Shown here: positions 19,532 through 30,043 of the stretch, piece after piece
How the letters are laid out: the number at the start of each line of letters is the position of its first letter
How positions within the stretch are numbered: the stretch's first letter is position 1
Assembly (NCBI RefSeq): GCF_021290985.1
Contig: NZ_JAJOYU010000006.1
Span: 1-64,000 of the forward strand
Length of the DNA stretch: 64,000 nucleotides
Source: Rheinheimera soli
Lineage (GTDB): Bacteria; Pseudomonadota; Gammaproteobacteria; Enterobacterales; Alteromonadaceae
Direction of reading: 5' to 3'
Notes under the pieces: model-generated
Database searches by the model: none
What the model saw: only the letters and a program-made list of their open reading frames with translations
Told to the model about the DNA's origin: nothing
Program-made: the position numbers and the translations under genes

Positions 19532-20278
19532 ATGAGACAACGTAAGCCGTTAGTAGTCGCTAACTGGAAAATGAATGGTAACTCAGATCTGGTTCAACAG
19601 ATGTCAGAAGCCTTGTCTATGTTAAAACAGCCCTTACCTGACATTTTGATCTGCCCACCGGTAATTCTTCTAACTCACTTTCCAAAACATCAGAACTACA
19701 AGTTGGGTGCTCAGAATATGAGCGAACAGCAGAGTGGGGCCTTTACCGGTGAAATTTCAGCAGATATGCTACTGGCAGCTGGCGTTTCCCATGTCATTAT
19801 TGGTCATTCTGAACGCCGAGCTTTGTATGGCGAGCTTGATACTTTGATCAGTCAAAAAGTGAAAGTAGCAGTTGATGCAGGTTTAACTCCGATACTTTGT
19901 GTTGGTGAAACTCTACAGCAAAGAGAAGAAGAAAAAACTTTAGAGGTTCTTGCACGGCAATTAGATGCGGTGTATGCTGCGCAGCCTTATTTACTGGCAC
20001 ATTCTGTGGTAAGTTACGAGCCGGTTTGGGCCATAGGCACAGGTCGGACAGCAACACCTCAGCAAGCTCAGCAAGTGCATCAGTTTATACGCCAACATTT
20101 GGCGCAGTATGATGCTCAAGCAGCGGATGTATTAAGAATTATTTATGGTGGCAGTGTCACTGCTGCCAATTGTGAAGCCCTGTTTGCAGAGGCTGACATA
20201 GACGGTGCCCTTATTGGTGGCGCCAGTTTGAAAGTGGCAGATTTTTCTGCGATTTGCGCAATGGCAAAGGATTCATAA
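19532..20278 (+). CDS. tpiA: Triose-phosphate isomerase TpiA
   Basis: TpiA interconverts dihydroxyacetone phosphate and glyceraldehyde-3-phosphate. The 248 residues show the catalytic set of this barrel enzyme: Lys13 in NWKMNG, His92 in GHSERR and Glu163 in YEPVWAIGTG. The phosphate-binding GGSV and GGASL loops lie near the C terminus. Placement between glmM and secG is known from several gammaproteobacteria but not E. coli. The tpiA stop and secG start share one base (TAATG). Confidence 0.98.
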   Translation: MRQRKPLVVANWKMNGNSDLVQQMSEALSMLKQPLPDILICPPVILLTHFPKHQNYKLGAQNMSEQQSGAFTGEISADMLLAAGVSHVIIGHSERRALYGELDTLISQKVKVAVDAGLTPILCVGETLQQREEEKTLEVLARQLDAVYAAQPYLLAHSVVSYEPVWAIGTGRTATPQQAQQVHQFIRQHLAQYDAQAADVLRIIYGGSVTAANCEALFAEADIDGALIGGASLKVADFSAICAMAKDS

Positions 20279-20616
20279 TGTACGAATTGTTTATTGTATT
20301 GTATCTGTTAGTCGCATTGGCCCTGATTGTGTTGGTTTTAATTCAACACGGTAAAGGCGCAGACATGGGCGCTTCATTTGGTGCTGGTGGTTCAGCGACC
20401 ATTTTTGGATCTTCAGGTACAGGTAACTTTTTAACTCGTACTACTACAGTACTGGCAACTTTATTTTTCGCTTTGAGTTTGTTACTGGGCAACCTGAGTG
20501 CAGACCGTGTGAAAGCTGTAGACGAATGGCAGGATTTATCTATACCAGTCGAAACTAAAGCAGCTGACGCAGTAGAAGAGAAAAAGCCAGCATCAGATAT
20601 TCCCGTAGGAAACTGA
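20278..20616 (+). CDS. secG: Preprotein translocase subunit SecG
   Basis: SecG is the small SecYEG translocon subunit that assists SecA-driven export. The 112 residues have two membrane segments (about residues 2-22 and 52-72). Between them lies the conserved Gly/Ser-rich cytoplasmic loop with KGADMGASFGAGGSATIFGS. The tail is acidic and low in complexity. The ATG at 20278 is coupled to the tpiA stop codon; an upstream in-frame start at 20254 would lie inside tpiA and add 8 atypical residues. Confidence 0.96.
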   Translation: MYELFIVLYLLVALALIVLVLIQHGKGADMGASFGAGGSATIFGSSGTGNFLTRTTTVLATLFFALSLLLGNLSADRVKAVDEWQDLSIPVETKAADAVEEKKPASDIPVGN

Positions 20617-20635
20617 TCGCACCTCTGATTTTTTA

Positions 20636-20720
20636 GCCGAGATGGTGAAATTGGTATACACGCTACCTTGAGGTGGTAGTGCCTTCGGGCGTGCGGGTTC
20701 AAGTCCCGCTCTCGGCACCA
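20636..20720 (+). tRNA. leuU: tRNA-Leu (GAG)
   Basis: An 85-base class II tRNA with encoded CCA. The acceptor arms GCCGAGA and TCTCGGC pair. The anticodon arm CTACC-TTGAGGT-GGTAG gives anticodon GAG. A short variable arm (GCCTTCGGGC) and the GGTTCAAGTCC T-arm follow. The position after secG matches E. coli leuU. Confidence 0.97.
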
Positions 20721-20759
20721 ATATACAAAGCACGGCAAGCAAAGTATAAGAAACTAAGC

Positions 20760-20788
20760 TTGCGATAGTCAGACCAGGACTATATAAT
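20760..20788 (+). promoter_or_regulatory. Sigma-70 promoter for tRNA-fMet
   Basis: TTGCGA (20760-20765), a 17-base spacer and a perfect TATAAT (20783-20788) are followed by the GC-rich GCGTCGC discriminator typical of growth-rate-controlled stable RNA promoters. It would also drive the downstream rimP-nusA-infB operon past a terminator. Confidence 0.8.
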
Positions 20789-20804
20789 GTGCGTCGCTTA
20801 CGGA

Positions 20805-20881
<77 letters not shown>

Positions 20882-21050
20882 ATTTAATTGACTGATAAAT
20901 AAAACTTCGCAAGTTTCATTAAACAGAAAAATTGTAACCGTAAGATGCTTTTGTTAAGCAGAAGCTATGCCCAGGTTAAACAGTTCACTGTGATGCCTAC
21001 AGAATTCAGGATTTTGATTGGCGATATCAAAGTCCAGTCAGCTCTAAAGT

Positions 21051-21075
21051 CGCCCCGAGATTTCGGGGCGTTTTT
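21051..21075 (+). terminator. Terminator between tRNA-fMet and rimP
   Basis: CGCCCCGA (21051-21058), loop GATT, TCGGGGCG (21063-21070) and TTTTT form a textbook terminator. It lies in the leader of the rimP-nusA-infB operon, so distal genes depend on read-through or on a promoter after 21075 that I could not identify. Confidence 0.88.
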
Positions 21076-21142
21076 ATATCTGGCGACAAGGTTGTACTAC
21101 TATTCTGGGCTCTATGCCCTTTTTTTATTTCTGGAGGTCTCT

Positions 21143-21598
21143 TTGACTAAACAAGAACAGCAGTTAACTGAGCTGTTAACGCCAACAGTAGAAGCCGCAG
21201 GCTTTGAGCTGGTCGGCATAGAGTTCGTTCGTGCTGGACGTCACTCTATTCTGCGGGTTTATATTGACCATCAGGATGGTATTACTGTGGACCACTGCGC
21301 CACTGTAAGCCGTGAAGTGAGTGCGTTACTTGATGTTGAAGACCCTATCCCGAATGAATATTTCCTTGAAGTGTCCTCTCCTGGTTTAGACCGCCCTCTT
21401 TTTACTCCAGAGCATTTTGCCAAAGTTGTTGGTCAGATCATTGATGTAAAATTGGCTATTCCTCAAGATGGACGCCGTAAATTTAAAGGCCTGCTGACAC
21501 AAATCGAAGACGATATGTTAGTAGTGGAAGTGGATGGCAAACTCTACCGTTTGCTGATGGATAACGTAGATAAAGCGAACGTAGTGCCTGTGTTCTGA
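21143..21598 (+). CDS. rimP: Ribosome maturation factor RimP
   Basis: RimP assists 30S subunit assembly. The TTG at 21143 is preceded by a strong GGAGGT, and the resulting 151 residues align with the 150-residue E. coli protein. An upstream in-frame start at 20945 would run through the terminator and add 66 unrelated residues. Conserved segments include [10 protein letters not shown]-like [36 protein letters not shown] and the C-terminal SH3-like barrel. It leads the nusA operon, 28 bases upstream of nusA. Confidence 0.97.
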   Translation: MTKQEQQLTELLTPTVEAAGFELVGIEFVRAGRHSILRVYIDHQDGITVDHCATVSREVSALLDVEDPIPNEYFLEVSSPGLDRPLFTPEHFAKVVGQIIDVKLAIPQDGRRKFKGLLTQIEDDMLVVEVDGKLYRLLMDNVDKANVVPVF

Positions 21599-21626
21599 TA
21601 CACGGGTCGAAGCGAGGCAAAATAAT

Positions 21627-23123
21627 ATGGCTAAAGAAATTTTATTAGTAGTAGACGCGGTCTCGAACGAAAAATCAGTTCCGCGCGAGAAAATTTTCCA
21701 GGCGTTAGAGTACGCGTTAGCGGCCGCCACTAAAAAGAAAAACGAAGGCGACATCGAAGTCCGCGTGACTATTGATCGTAAAACCGGTTCTTATGAAACT
21801 TTCCGTCGCTGGATGGTTATTCCGGATGATCAGGTACAAGAGCATCCGTACCGTGAAATTACCTTGTCTGCGGCTCAATACGACGAACCTCACTTACAAG
21901 TGGGCGATTATGTTGAAGAGCAAATCGACTCTATTACCTTTGACCGTATCACTACCCAAATGGCGAAACAGGTCATAGTACAAAAAGTACGTGAAGCAGA
22001 ACGTTCACAAGTAGTTGAAGCTTATGTGGACCAGGTCGGTGAGTTAGTCACTGGCGTGGTGAAAAAAGTAAACCGCGATAGCATCATTGTCGACTTAGGT
22101 AACAATGCAGAAGCTATGTTAGCTAAAGAAGAAATGTTGCCACGTGAGACCTTCCGTCCAGGCGATCGTATCCGTACTTTATTGTTCGAAGTAAAACCAG
22201 AAGCCCGTGGTGCTCAGCTGTTTTTAAGCCGTACCCGTCCCGAAATGCTGATCGAATTATTCCGTATCGAAGTGCCTGAAATCGGCGAAGAGATGATTGA
22301 AATCCGTGGTGCTGCACGCGATCCGGGTTCACGCGCTAAAATTGCAGTGAAAACCAACGATCGTCGTATTGACCCTGTGGGTGCTTGTGTCGGTATGCGT
22401 GGTTCACGTGTACAGGCCGTATCAAGCGAATTAACAGGTGAGCGTGTTGACATCGTTTTATACGATGACAACCCGGCTCAGTTTGTGATTAACGCTATGT
22501 CTCCGGCAGAAGTGGCTTCCATCATCGTTGATGAAGACAAACACTCTATGGACATCGCAGTAGAAGACAGCAACCTGGCGATGGCCATTGGTCGTGCTGG
22601 TCAGAACGTTCGTTTAGCTAGCCAATTAACTGGCTGGGAATTAAACGTGATGACGGTTTCTGCGATGAAAACCAAACACCAGGAAGAAAATGCCAAGGTG
22701 TTGGAATTGTTTATGACTGCCCTTGAAATCGATGAAGATTTTGCCGGTGTGTTAGTAGACGAAGGTTTCTCAACCTTAGAAGAAATCGCCTATGTGCCGG
22801 TCAGCGAACTGTTGTCTGTTGATGGTTTAGACGAAGATACAGTAGAAGAGTTACGTAAACGTGCTAAAGCGGTGTTAACTACACGTGCTCTGGCCAACGA
22901 AGAATCACTGGAAGGCTCAGCGCCTAGTGAAGCATTAGTTAATCTGCCAGGTGTTGGTACCCACACAGCTTATGTGTTGGCCAGCAAAGGCATCATCACT
23001 CTTGATGATCTGGCAGAGCTTGGGGTAGATGATTTGATTGAAATCGAAAAAATGACTGAAGAAAAAGCGGCAGAGCTGATTATGGCTGCCCGTAATATTG
23101 TTTGGTTCAGTGAAGACAAATAA
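21627..23123 (+). CDS. nusA: Transcription termination/antitermination factor NusA
   Basis: NusA binds RNA polymerase and nascent RNA to control pausing, termination and antitermination. The 498 residues match E. coli. They comprise an N-terminal polymerase-binding domain (about 1-130), an S1 domain with [11 protein letters not shown] (about 135-200), two KH domains including [19 protein letters not shown] and [13 protein letters not shown] (about 230-345), and two acidic C-terminal repeats (about 360-490). It sits between rimP and infB in the standard order. Confidence 0.99.
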   Translation: MAKEILLVVDAVSNEKSVPREKIFQALEYALAAATKKKNEGDIEVRVTIDRKTGSYETFRRWMVIPDDQVQEHPYREITLSAAQYDEPHLQVGDYVEEQIDSITFDRITTQMAKQVIVQKVREAERSQVVEAYVDQVGELVTGVVKKVNRDSIIVDLGNNAEAMLAKEEMLPRETFRPGDRIRTLLFEVKPEARGAQLFLSRTRPEMLIELFRIEVPEIGEEMIEIRGAARDPGSRAKIAVKTNDRRIDPVGACVGMRGSRVQAVSSELTGERVDIVLYDDNPAQFVINAMSPAEVASIIVDEDKHSMDIAVEDSNLAMAIGRAGQNVRLASQLTGWELNVMTVSAMKTKHQEENAKVLELFMTALEIDEDFAGVLVDEGFSTLEEIAYVPVSELLSVDGLDEDTVEELRKRAKAVLTTRALANEESLEGSAPSEALVNLPGVGTHTAYVLASKGIITLDDLAELGVDDLIEIEKMTEEKAAELIMAARNIVWFSEDK

Positions 23124-23149
23124 GTGGGTCAACGGAGGTAAAAACTGAC

Positions 23150-25831
23150 ATGGCAGATGTAACCATAGAAAAACTGGCCAGTGACGTCAATACGACTGTT
23201 GATCGTATAATCCAACAGTTTGCGGATGCAGGCATAACAAAACAAGTCGGCCAAATGGTCAATGAAGAAGAGAAAAAAACTCTTCTGGATCACTTAAGCC
23301 GTGCCCACGGCGGTCAGTCCGCTGAACCGTCCAAACTGACGTTAGTACGTAAAGAAAAAACCACCCTGAGTGTGGCCGGTGGTGCTGGTCGCAACCGTGA
23401 GATTCAGGTTGAAGTGCGCAAGCAAAAGACTTTCGTTAAACGTCCTTCTGGCGAAGAAGCTGCAAAGCTGGCTGAAGAAGAGCGTATTGCCGCAGAACAA
23501 GCAGCAGAAGCTGCGAAACGTGAACATGAGCGTTTAGCTGCTGAGCAAAAAGTAAAAGAAGAAGCCAACCGTAAAGCGAAAGAAGAAGCTGACCGCAAAG
23601 CTGCTGAACAGAAAAAACGTGACGAAGCAAAACATGCTCAGTTAATGAAAGATGATCCGGAAGAAGCGGCTCGTCGTGCAGCGAAAGAAGAAGCTAAGGC
23701 TGAAGCTGAGCGCATTAAAGCACAACAAGAAGCTGAGCAGTTACGTAAGCTGGAAGCCGAAGCTTTACAACAAGCTGAAGCTGCACGTCGTTTAGCTGAA
23801 GAAAATGCGGAACGTTGGGCTAAAGAAGAGACTAAACCAGCAGCAGAAGACGCTGATTATCACTTAACCAGCAACGTCTACGCTAAAGCGGCTGAAGACG
23901 AAGTGGACGCCCGTGAAGAACGTGGTGGCCGTCGTACGACGAAAAAAGCTCCTGCTGGCAAAGCAAAGAAAAAAGATGATGCTGATGATAAAGATGCGTT
24001 TAATCGCGCTAATCGTCACAAGAAAAAGAAAACGCCTGTCAGCATGCAGCATGGTTTTAACAAACCAGCTCAGCCGGTAGAACGTGAAGTCAAAATTGGC
24101 GAAACCATCACAGTGGCTGAATTAGCTTCGAAGATGGCCGTTAAAGCTTCTGAAGTGATCAAGGTCATGATGAAAATGGGTGCTATGGCAACCATTAACC
24201 AGGTCATTGATCAGGAAACTGCAGCTATCGTTTGTGAAGAGATGGGCCACAAGTTCACTCTGACCAAAGAAAACGAGCTGGAAGAAGCTGTAATGTCTGA
24301 CCGTCAAGGTGAAGGCGAGTTAGAGCCTCGTGCTCCGGTTGTTACCGTTATGGGTCACGTTGACCACGGTAAAACCTCTACACTGGATTATATCCGTAAA
24401 GCAAAAGTTGCAGCTGGCGAAGCCGGTGGTATTACTCAGCATATCGGTGCTTACCATGTAGAAACAGAACGCGGTATGGTGACTTTCCTTGATACACCTG
24501 GCCACGCTGCTTTTACTTCAATGCGTGCCCGTGGTGCTAAAGCCACAGATATCGTTATCCTGGTGGTTGCAGCAGACGATGGCGTAATGCCACAAACCAA
24601 AGAAGCTATTCAGCACGCGAAAGCTGCTGGTGTGCCTCTGGTTGTTGCTGTCAACAAGATGGATAAACCGGATGCAGATCCGGATCGTGTTCGTAACGAA
24701 TTATCTCAGTTTGGTGTTATTTCTGAAGAGTGGGGCGGTGATACTCAGTTCGTGCCTATCTCTGCAAAAACCGGTATGGGTATCGACGACCTGCTGGAAG
24801 CCATTCTGAACCAGGCTGAACTGCTTGAATTAAAAGCAGTAAGAAAAGGTCTGGCCCGTGGTGTGGTGATTGAATCCCGTCTGGATAAAGGTCGTGGTCC
24901 TGTTGCTTCCATCCTGGTACAGGAAGGCACACTGCAACAAGGCGAAATCGTACTTTGTGGTTTCGAATACGGCCGTGTTCGTGCAATGCGCGATGAAAAC
25001 GGTAAAGAAATCAAAGTTGCTGGCCCATCCATTCCGGTTGAGATCTTAGGTCTGTCCGGTGTGCCTCAGGCTGGTGATGAAGTGACTGTAGTGAAAGACG
25101 AGCGTAAAGCCCGTGAAGTAGCTTTGTATCGTCAAGGTAAATTCCGTGACGTCAAACTGGCGCGTCAGCAGAAATCTAAGCTGGAGAACATGTTTGCGAA
25201 CCTGTCCGAAGGTGATGTGTCAGAACTGAACATAGTTCTGAAAGCAGACGTACAAGGTTCTGTGGAAGCGATCAGTGAATCACTGAGCCGACTGTCGACT
25301 GATGAAGTGAAAATCAAAATCATCGGTAGTGGTGTGGGTGGTATTACTGAAACTGACGCGACTTTAGCCGCAGCTTCTTCAGCTATCGTTATCGGTTTCA
25401 ACGTGCGTGCTGAAGGTACTGCCCGTAAGATCATCGAAGACGAGAACCTGGACTTACGTTACTACAGCATCATTTATGAACTGTTAGACGAAGTACGTGC
25501 AGCGATGACAGGTATGTTAGCGCCTGAGTTTAAACAGCAGATCATTGGTCTGGCTCAGGTTCGTGCTGTGTTCCGCTCACCGAAGTTTGGTGCTATCGCT
25601 GGTTGTATGGTGACCGAAGGTGTTATTAAACGTAACGCACCCATTCGTGTACTGCGTGACAACGTAGTAATTTACGAAGGTGAACTGGAGTCCTTGCGTC
25701 GTGTTAAAGACGATGTATCCGAAGTACGCAACGGCTTCGAGTGTGGTATCGGCGTGAAGAACTACAACGACGTGCGTGAAGGTGACCAGATTGAAGTGTT
25801 TGAAGTCGTTCAGGTTGAACGTACTTTATAA
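23150..25831 (+). CDS. infB: Translation initiation factor IF-2
   Basis: IF-2 is the GTPase that brings initiator tRNA to the 30S subunit. The 893 residues contain a small N-terminal IF2_N domain and a long charged coiled region rich in Ala, Glu and Lys (about residues 90-250). A second IF2_N-like domain ([20 protein letters not shown]) follows. The GTPase has [14 protein letters not shown] and [10 protein letters not shown], then the beta-barrel and C-terminal tRNA-binding domains. CGGAGG precedes the ATG. Internal in-frame starts giving shorter IF-2 forms are possible but not marked by clear sites. Confidence 0.99.
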   Translation: MADVTIEKLASDVNTTVDRIIQQFADAGITKQVGQMVNEEEKKTLLDHLSRAHGGQSAEPSKLTLVRKEKTTLSVAGGAGRNREIQVEVRKQKTFVKRPSGEEAAKLAEEERIAAEQAAEAAKREHERLAAEQKVKEEANRKAKEEADRKAAEQKKRDEAKHAQLMKDDPEEAARRAAKEEAKAEAERIKAQQEAEQLRKLEAEALQQAEAARRLAEENAERWAKEETKPAAEDADYHLTSNVYAKAAEDEVDAREERGGRRTTKKAPAGKAKKKDDADDKDAFNRANRHKKKKTPVSMQHGFNKPAQPVEREVKIGETITVAELASKMAVKASEVIKVMMKMGAMATINQVIDQETAAIVCEEMGHKFTLTKENELEEAVMSDRQGEGELEPRAPVVTVMGHVDHGKTSTLDYIRKAKVAAGEAGGITQHIGAYHVETERGMVTFLDTPGHAAFTSMRARGAKATDIVILVVAADDGVMPQTKEAIQHAKAAGVPLVVAVNKMDKPDADPDRVRNELSQFGVISEEWGGDTQFVPISAKTGMGIDDLLEAILNQAELLELKAVRKGLARGVVIESRLDKGRGPVASILVQEGTLQQGEIVLCGFEYGRVRAMRDENGKEIKVAGPSIPVEILGLSGVPQAGDEVTVVKDERKAREVALYRQGKFRDVKLARQQKSKLENMFANLSEGDVSELNIVLKADVQGSVEAISESLSRLSTDEVKIKIIGSGVGGITETDATLAAASSAIVIGFNVRAEGTARKIIEDENLDLRYYSIIYELLDEVRAAMTGMLAPEFKQQIIGLAQVRAVFRSPKFGAIAGCMVTEGVIKRNAPIRVLRDNVVIYEGELESLRRVKDDVSEVRNGFECGIGVKNYNDVREGDQIEVFEVVQVERTL

Positions 25832-25870
25832 CCAGCATCTGCGCTTTTAGATTATAGATACAGAGATCAG

Positions 25871-25899
25871 CAGGGGCTTACGTAGGCCCCTGTTTCTTT
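25871..25899 (+). terminator. Weak terminator between infB and rbfA
   Basis: CAGGGGC (25871-25877) pairs with GCCCCTG (25886-25892) over an 8-base loop, followed by TTTCTTTC. It probably attenuates transcription into rbfA-truB. Confidence 0.6.
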
Positions 25900-25924
25900 C
25901 TGCTCAAATGTGTTGGAAAGAGTT

Positions 25925-26353
25925 ATGGCTAAAGAATTTACCCGGGTAGACCGTCTGTCGCAGCAAATGCAGCAGGAAATCGCAGTGATTTTACAACGTG
26001 AAATCAAAGACCCACGTTTACACAACATGATTACAGTGTCTGATGTGGACGTGTCGCGTGACTTATCACACGCCAAAATTTTTGTTACTTTTTTAGGCTT
26101 AGAAGCTGACAAGGTAAAAGCAAACCTGGATATTTTAAACGACGCTTGTGGTTATGTCCGCAGCTTGATCGCCAAACGTATTCAGGCCCGCATTGTGCCA
26201 ACTATACGTTTCTACTTTGATCAGTCTTTGGATCAGGGCATTCATATGGCCAATCTGGTTGAACAGGTGCGCCGTGAAGATGAGAAACGTCGTATTGACG
26301 CAGGCCAGGAACCAGACCGTAAACCTAAGGTCGACCAGGACGAGGACGAGTAA
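25925..26353 (+). CDS. rbfA: Ribosome-binding factor A
   Basis: RbfA is a cold-shock KH-like protein needed for late 30S maturation. The ATG at 25925, behind GGAAAGAG, gives MAKEFTRVDRL, matching the E. coli start; a GTG at 25910 would add five residues. The product is 142 residues with the conserved QREIKDPRL, VSDVDVSRDLSHAKIFV and PTIRFYFDQSL segments and an acidic tail. Its stop shares one base with the truB start. Confidence 0.97.
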   Translation: MAKEFTRVDRLSQQMQQEIAVILQREIKDPRLHNMITVSDVDVSRDLSHAKIFVTFLGLEADKVKANLDILNDACGYVRSLIAKRIQARIVPTIRFYFDQSLDQGIHMANLVEQVRREDEKRRIDAGQEPDRKPKVDQDEDE

Positions 26354-27294
26354 TGGCGCGTCGTGCTGTCCACGGCATTCTGTTACTTGATAAGCCGTTA
26401 GAAATTTCCAGCAATGGTATTTTACAGCGCGTGCGTTGGTTGTATCAGGCGGAAAAAGCTGGTCACACCGGTGCTTTAGATCCACTGGCCAGTGGTTTAT
26501 TGCCGATTTGTTTTGGTGAAGCCACTAAGTTTTGTCAGTTCTTATTAGACACAGACAAAACTTATCTGGTGACAGCGCATTTTGGTTTGCGTACTGACAC
26601 CAGCGATGCGGCAGGTGAAATCATCAGCCGTAAGCCAGTGACTTTTGATCAAGCCATGCTTGAGCAAATGATGCAGCAGTTCCGTGGCCCACAGATGCAA
26701 ATTCCAACTATGTTTTCGGCTTTAAAGTATCAGGGACAGCCGCTGTACAAATATGCCCGTCAGGGTATTGAAGTACCACGTGAAGCTCGGCCTATTACTA
26801 TATTCCGCTTTGAACTGCAGCAGTTTGACGGCGAATATGCCAGCTTCCTGGTGCATTGCAGCAAAGGCACTTATATCCGTACTTTAATCGACGATTTAGG
26901 TGAGACTTTAGGCTCCGGAGCTTATGTCAGCGCCTTGCGCCGTATTCATGTCGGGCCTTTTGATGCTGCGCAAATGCTGACGCAGGAACAGTTGGTGCCT
27001 TTTAATGAAAAGCAGGATTGGGCTGGCTTAGACGCTTTATTGCTGCCAATGGATTTAGCCTTAACCGGCTTGCCAGAGCTCAAGCTCACTGAAGCACAGC
27101 AAAAGCGTTTGGTGCATGGTCAAACTGTGTTGCTAACTGAATCTGAACTGGCTGATTTAGGCAAAGAATCCGCAGATGCTATTAAGCTCTATGGCCCAGA
27201 ACAGCGGTTTATTGGTGTGGCTTCGTTAGATGTCGGCATATTGTCAGTAAGACGTTTACTGAATACCAGCGTGTGGCAAACACCAGTCTTATGA
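26353..27294 (+). CDS. truB: tRNA pseudouridine-55 synthase TruB
   Basis: TruB forms the pseudouridine at position 55 of the tRNA T loop. The 313 residues contain the catalytic Asp43 in [14 protein letters not shown], the KPxxxSS-like N-terminal motif KPLEISSN, and the substrate-binding [15 protein letters not shown]-terminal PUA-like domain follows. It is coupled to rbfA by TAATG and followed by rpsO, the standard order. Confidence 0.98.
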   Translation: MARRAVHGILLLDKPLEISSNGILQRVRWLYQAEKAGHTGALDPLASGLLPICFGEATKFCQFLLDTDKTYLVTAHFGLRTDTSDAAGEIISRKPVTFDQAMLEQMMQQFRGPQMQIPTMFSALKYQGQPLYKYARQGIEVPREARPITIFRFELQQFDGEYASFLVHCSKGTYIRTLIDDLGETLGSGAYVSALRRIHVGPFDAAQMLTQEQLVPFNEKQDWAGLDALLLPMDLALTGLPELKLTEAQQKRLVHGQTVLLTESELADLGKESADAIKLYGPEQRFIGVASLDVGILSVRRLLNTSVWQTPVL

Positions 27295-27394
27295 TTTTAC
27301 TTGTCAGTTCAACACAAAGCGCATAGAATGCGCGCTCATTTTCGTTGTTGCTGGATTAGTGGCCGGCACAACATATCTCTCTATTGGAGGCTCT

Positions 27395-27664
27395 ATGTCA
27401 CTAACTACAGCTGAAAAAGCGCAAATCTTAGCAGATTTCGCTGTTAAACAAGGCGATACCGGTTCACCAGAAGTACAAGTTGCTTTATTAACTGCAACTA
27501 TTGCTAAGTTACAACCGCACTTTGCTGACCACAAGCACGACCACCACTCACGCCGTGGCCTGTTACGTATGGTTAGCCAACGTCGTAAGTTATTAGATTA
27601 CTTAAAAGGCAAAGACGGTCAGCGTTACGCTACTCTGATCGAGCGTTTAGGTCTGCGTCGTTAA
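27395..27664 (+). CDS. rpsO: 30S ribosomal protein S15
   Basis: S15 binds 16S rRNA in the central domain of the 30S subunit. The 89-residue product begins at the ATG at 27395 behind GGAGG; an in-frame GTG at 27359 would add 12 residues and is rejected. The strongly conserved C-terminal half [20 protein letters not shown] is present. The leader between truB and rpsO is about 100 bases. In E. coli, S15 represses its own mRNA through a pseudoknot; I cannot confirm one here by eye. Confidence 0.98.
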   Translation: MSLTTAEKAQILADFAVKQGDTGSPEVQVALLTATIAKLQPHFADHKHDHHSRRGLLRMVSQRRKLLDYLKGKDGQRYATLIERLGLRR

Positions 27665-27681
27665 TTCGCACCTTATGCCTG

Positions 27682-27711
27682 AAAAAGCCAGTCCTCGACT
27701 GGCTTTTTTTT
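27682..27711 (+). terminator. Rho-independent terminator of rpsO
   Basis: AAAAAGCCAGTC (27682-27693), loop CTC and GACTGGC (27697-27703) run into a long T tract. It separates rpsO from pnp, as in E. coli. Confidence 0.93.
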
Positions 27712-27850
27712 ATCCTATCGCACAGAAAAATTCATACCAATGCAACTTAATGCCTTCATGATGTTCTTACCGCCCGGACATGCTTAAATTTTATACCCTG
27801 CGACTCTGGTGCCAGCTATCTTTTCAGCCTTGTAACAGGCTATACTGTGC

Positions 27851-27893
27851 CGCGAAAAACAGACCAAAAGACTCCGCGAAAAAACGCGAAAAA
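27851..27893 (+). repeat. Three CGCGAAAAA repeats in the pnp leader
   Basis: CGCGAAAAA occurs at 27851-27859, 27875-27883 and 27885-27893, just before the pnp ribosome site (AAGGA). The last two can fold as CGCG-A6-CGCG. The pnp leader of E. coli carries an RNase III-cleaved structure for autocontrol; whether this plays the same part is unknown. A candidate -10, TATACT, lies at 27841-27846 with no good -35. Confidence 0.45.
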
Positions 27894-27910
27894 TAGAAAG
27901 GAAATAATCA

Positions 27911-30043
27911 GTGAACCCCATCGTAAAATCATTCCAGTTTGGCCAACACACTATCACTCTGGAAACCGGCGTTATCGCCCGTCAAGCTGACGCGGCTGTA
28001 CTTGCAAGCATGGGTGATACCTCTGTGTTAGTCACAGTGGTCGCTAAAAAACAACCAAAACCAGGTCAGGACTTTTTCCCTCTGACTGTGAACTATCAGG
28101 AAAAAACTTATGCGGCAGGCCGCATCCCTGGTGGTTTCTTCAAGCGTGAAGGCCGTCCGTCAGAAGGCGAGACTTTAACTTCACGTTTAATCGACCGTCC
28201 AATCCGTCCATTATTCCCTGAAGGCTTCACCAACGAAGTTCAGGTTATTGCCACTGTAGTTTCAGTACAACCTGAAATTCAGCCGGACATTATCTCTATC
28301 ATCGCAACTTCTGCTGCATTGGCTATCTCTGGTATCCCGTTCAGTGGTCCATTAGGCGCGGCCCGTGTTGGTTATGTAAACAGCCAGTACGTATTAAACC
28401 CGTCAGAAACTGAATTAAAAGACAGCAAACTGGATTTAGTGGTTGCAGGTACTGCAAACGCTGTATTGATGGTTGAATCTGAAGCTGGCGTATTGTCAGA
28501 AGAAGTGATGTTAGGTGCAGTGGTATTTGGTCACGACCAAATGCAAACTGTGATCAACGCTATCAATGAATTTGCGGCTGAAGCTGCTAAACCAGTATGG
28601 AACTGGGTTGCTCCGGTGAAAAACGCGACAGTGACCAGCAAAATTGCTGAACTGGCAACAGCACCTGTTGGAGAAGCTTACCGTATCACTGAAAAAGCAA
28701 AACGTTACGAAGCTATTGGCGCTATCAAAGCCGAAGTGTTCGCAAAAATCAAAGCTGAATTAGCGGAAGGCGAAGGCTTTAACGAAACTGAAGCGAACGA
28801 AATTTTCCACAACCTGGAAAGCCAAATCGTTCGTAGCCGTATCATCAAAGGCGAACCACGTATTGATGGTCGTGACAACGAAATGATCCGTGCTTTAAGT
28901 GTAATGACTGGTTTATTACCACGTACACACGGTTCAGCTCTGTTCACTCGTGGTGAAACTCAGGCGTTAGTCACTTGTACTTTAGGTACTGCCCGTGATG
29001 CGCAAACAGTAGATGACTTACTGAGCGAAAAAACTGACAACTTCCTGTTCCACTACAACTTTCCTCCGTACTCAGTGGGTGAGACAGGTATGGTCGGTTC
29101 ACCAAAACGTCGCGAAATCGGTCACGGCCGTTTAGCGAAACGTGGTGTAGCTGCTGTAATGCCAGATTTCAATGACTTCCCGTACACAGTACGTATGGTT
29201 TCTGAAATCACTGAATCAAACGGCTCAAGCTCTATGGCTTCTGTGTGTGGTTCTTCATTAGCTCTGATGGATGCTGGTGTACCAATCAAAGCGTCAGTAG
29301 CTGGTATCGCTATGGGTCTGGTCAAAGAAGGTAACGACTTCGTTGTTCTTTCTGACATTTTAGGTGATGAAGATCACTTAGGTGACATGGACTTTAAAGT
29401 GGCTGGTACCACTGAAGGTATCACTGCACTGCAGATGGATATCAAAATCGAAGGTATCACTCGCGAGATCATGCAGATCGCTCTGAAACAAGCTAAAGCA
29501 GCCCGTATTCACATTCTGAACGTGATGGACCAGGCAATCAGCACGCACCGTGAAGAGCTGTCTGAACATGCTCCACGTATCTACACTTTAAAAATCAACC
29601 CGGAAAAAATCCGTGACGTGATTGGTAAAGGTGGTGCTGTGATCCGTCAGATCACTGAAGAATCTGGTACTACGATCGAAATCGAAGATGACGGTACAGT
29701 GAAAATTGCTGCGACTAACTCGCAAGCTGCCAACATTGCTATCAACCGTATCGAAGCTATCACAGCTGAAATCGAAGTAGGTGCAGTGTATCAGGGTGAA
29801 GTAGTACGTATTGTTGACTTCGGTGCTTTCGTTAACGTTCTGCCAGGCAAAGACGGTTTAGTTCACATTTCACAAATCTCTGATGAGCGCGTGAGCAATG
29901 TGGCTGACCATTTAGTCATAGGTCAGAAAGTGGCTGTAAAAGTAATGGAAGTGGACAAGCAGGGTCGTGTGCGTTTAAGCATTAAAGAAGCTTCAGGTAA
30001 GCCTGCAGCTGTTGAGTCTGCCGATGCTGTTGAAGCTCAGTAA
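27911..30043 (+). CDS. pnp: Polynucleotide phosphorylase
   Basis: PNPase degrades RNA 3' to 5' with phosphate and is part of the RNA degradosome. The 710 residues begin with GTG behind AAGGA and show two RNase PH-like halves. The first contains [12 protein letters not shown] and [12 protein letters not shown]; the second contains [18 protein letters not shown] and [12 protein letters not shown] domain ([16 protein letters not shown]) and an S1 domain ([26 protein letters not shown]) complete it. It lies after rpsO and its 3' end overlaps nlpI. Confidence 0.99.
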   Translation: MNPIVKSFQFGQHTITLETGVIARQADAAVLASMGDTSVLVTVVAKKQPKPGQDFFPLTVNYQEKTYAAGRIPGGFFKREGRPSEGETLTSRLIDRPIRPLFPEGFTNEVQVIATVVSVQPEIQPDIISIIATSAALAISGIPFSGPLGAARVGYVNSQYVLNPSETELKDSKLDLVVAGTANAVLMVESEAGVLSEEVMLGAVVFGHDQMQTVINAINEFAAEAAKPVWNWVAPVKNATVTSKIAELATAPVGEAYRITEKAKRYEAIGAIKAEVFAKIKAELAEGEGFNETEANEIFHNLESQIVRSRIIKGEPRIDGRDNEMIRALSVMTGLLPRTHGSALFTRGETQALVTCTLGTARDAQTVDDLLSEKTDNFLFHYNFPPYSVGETGMVGSPKRREIGHGRLAKRGVAAVMPDFNDFPYTVRMVSEITESNGSSSMASVCGSSLALMDAGVPIKASVAGIAMGLVKEGNDFVVLSDILGDEDHLGDMDFKVAGTTEGITALQMDIKIEGITREIMQIALKQAKAARIHILNVMDQAISTHREELSEHAPRIYTLKINPEKIRDVIGKGGAVIRQITEESGTTIEIEDDGTVKIAATNSQAANIAINRIEAITAEIEVGAVYQGEVVRIVDFGAFVNVLPGKDGLVHISQISDERVSNVADHLVIGQKVAVKVMEVDKQGRVRLSIKEASGKPAAVESADAVEAQ

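Noticed and set aside
20945-21142. Upstream start for rimP adding 66 residues
   Set aside because: It spans a strong terminator and matches nothing in the RimP family.
23404-23630. Antisense Ser/Ala/Leu-rich frames opposite infB
   Set aside because: They mirror the Ala/Glu/Lys-rich coiled region of IF-2 and have no supporting signals.
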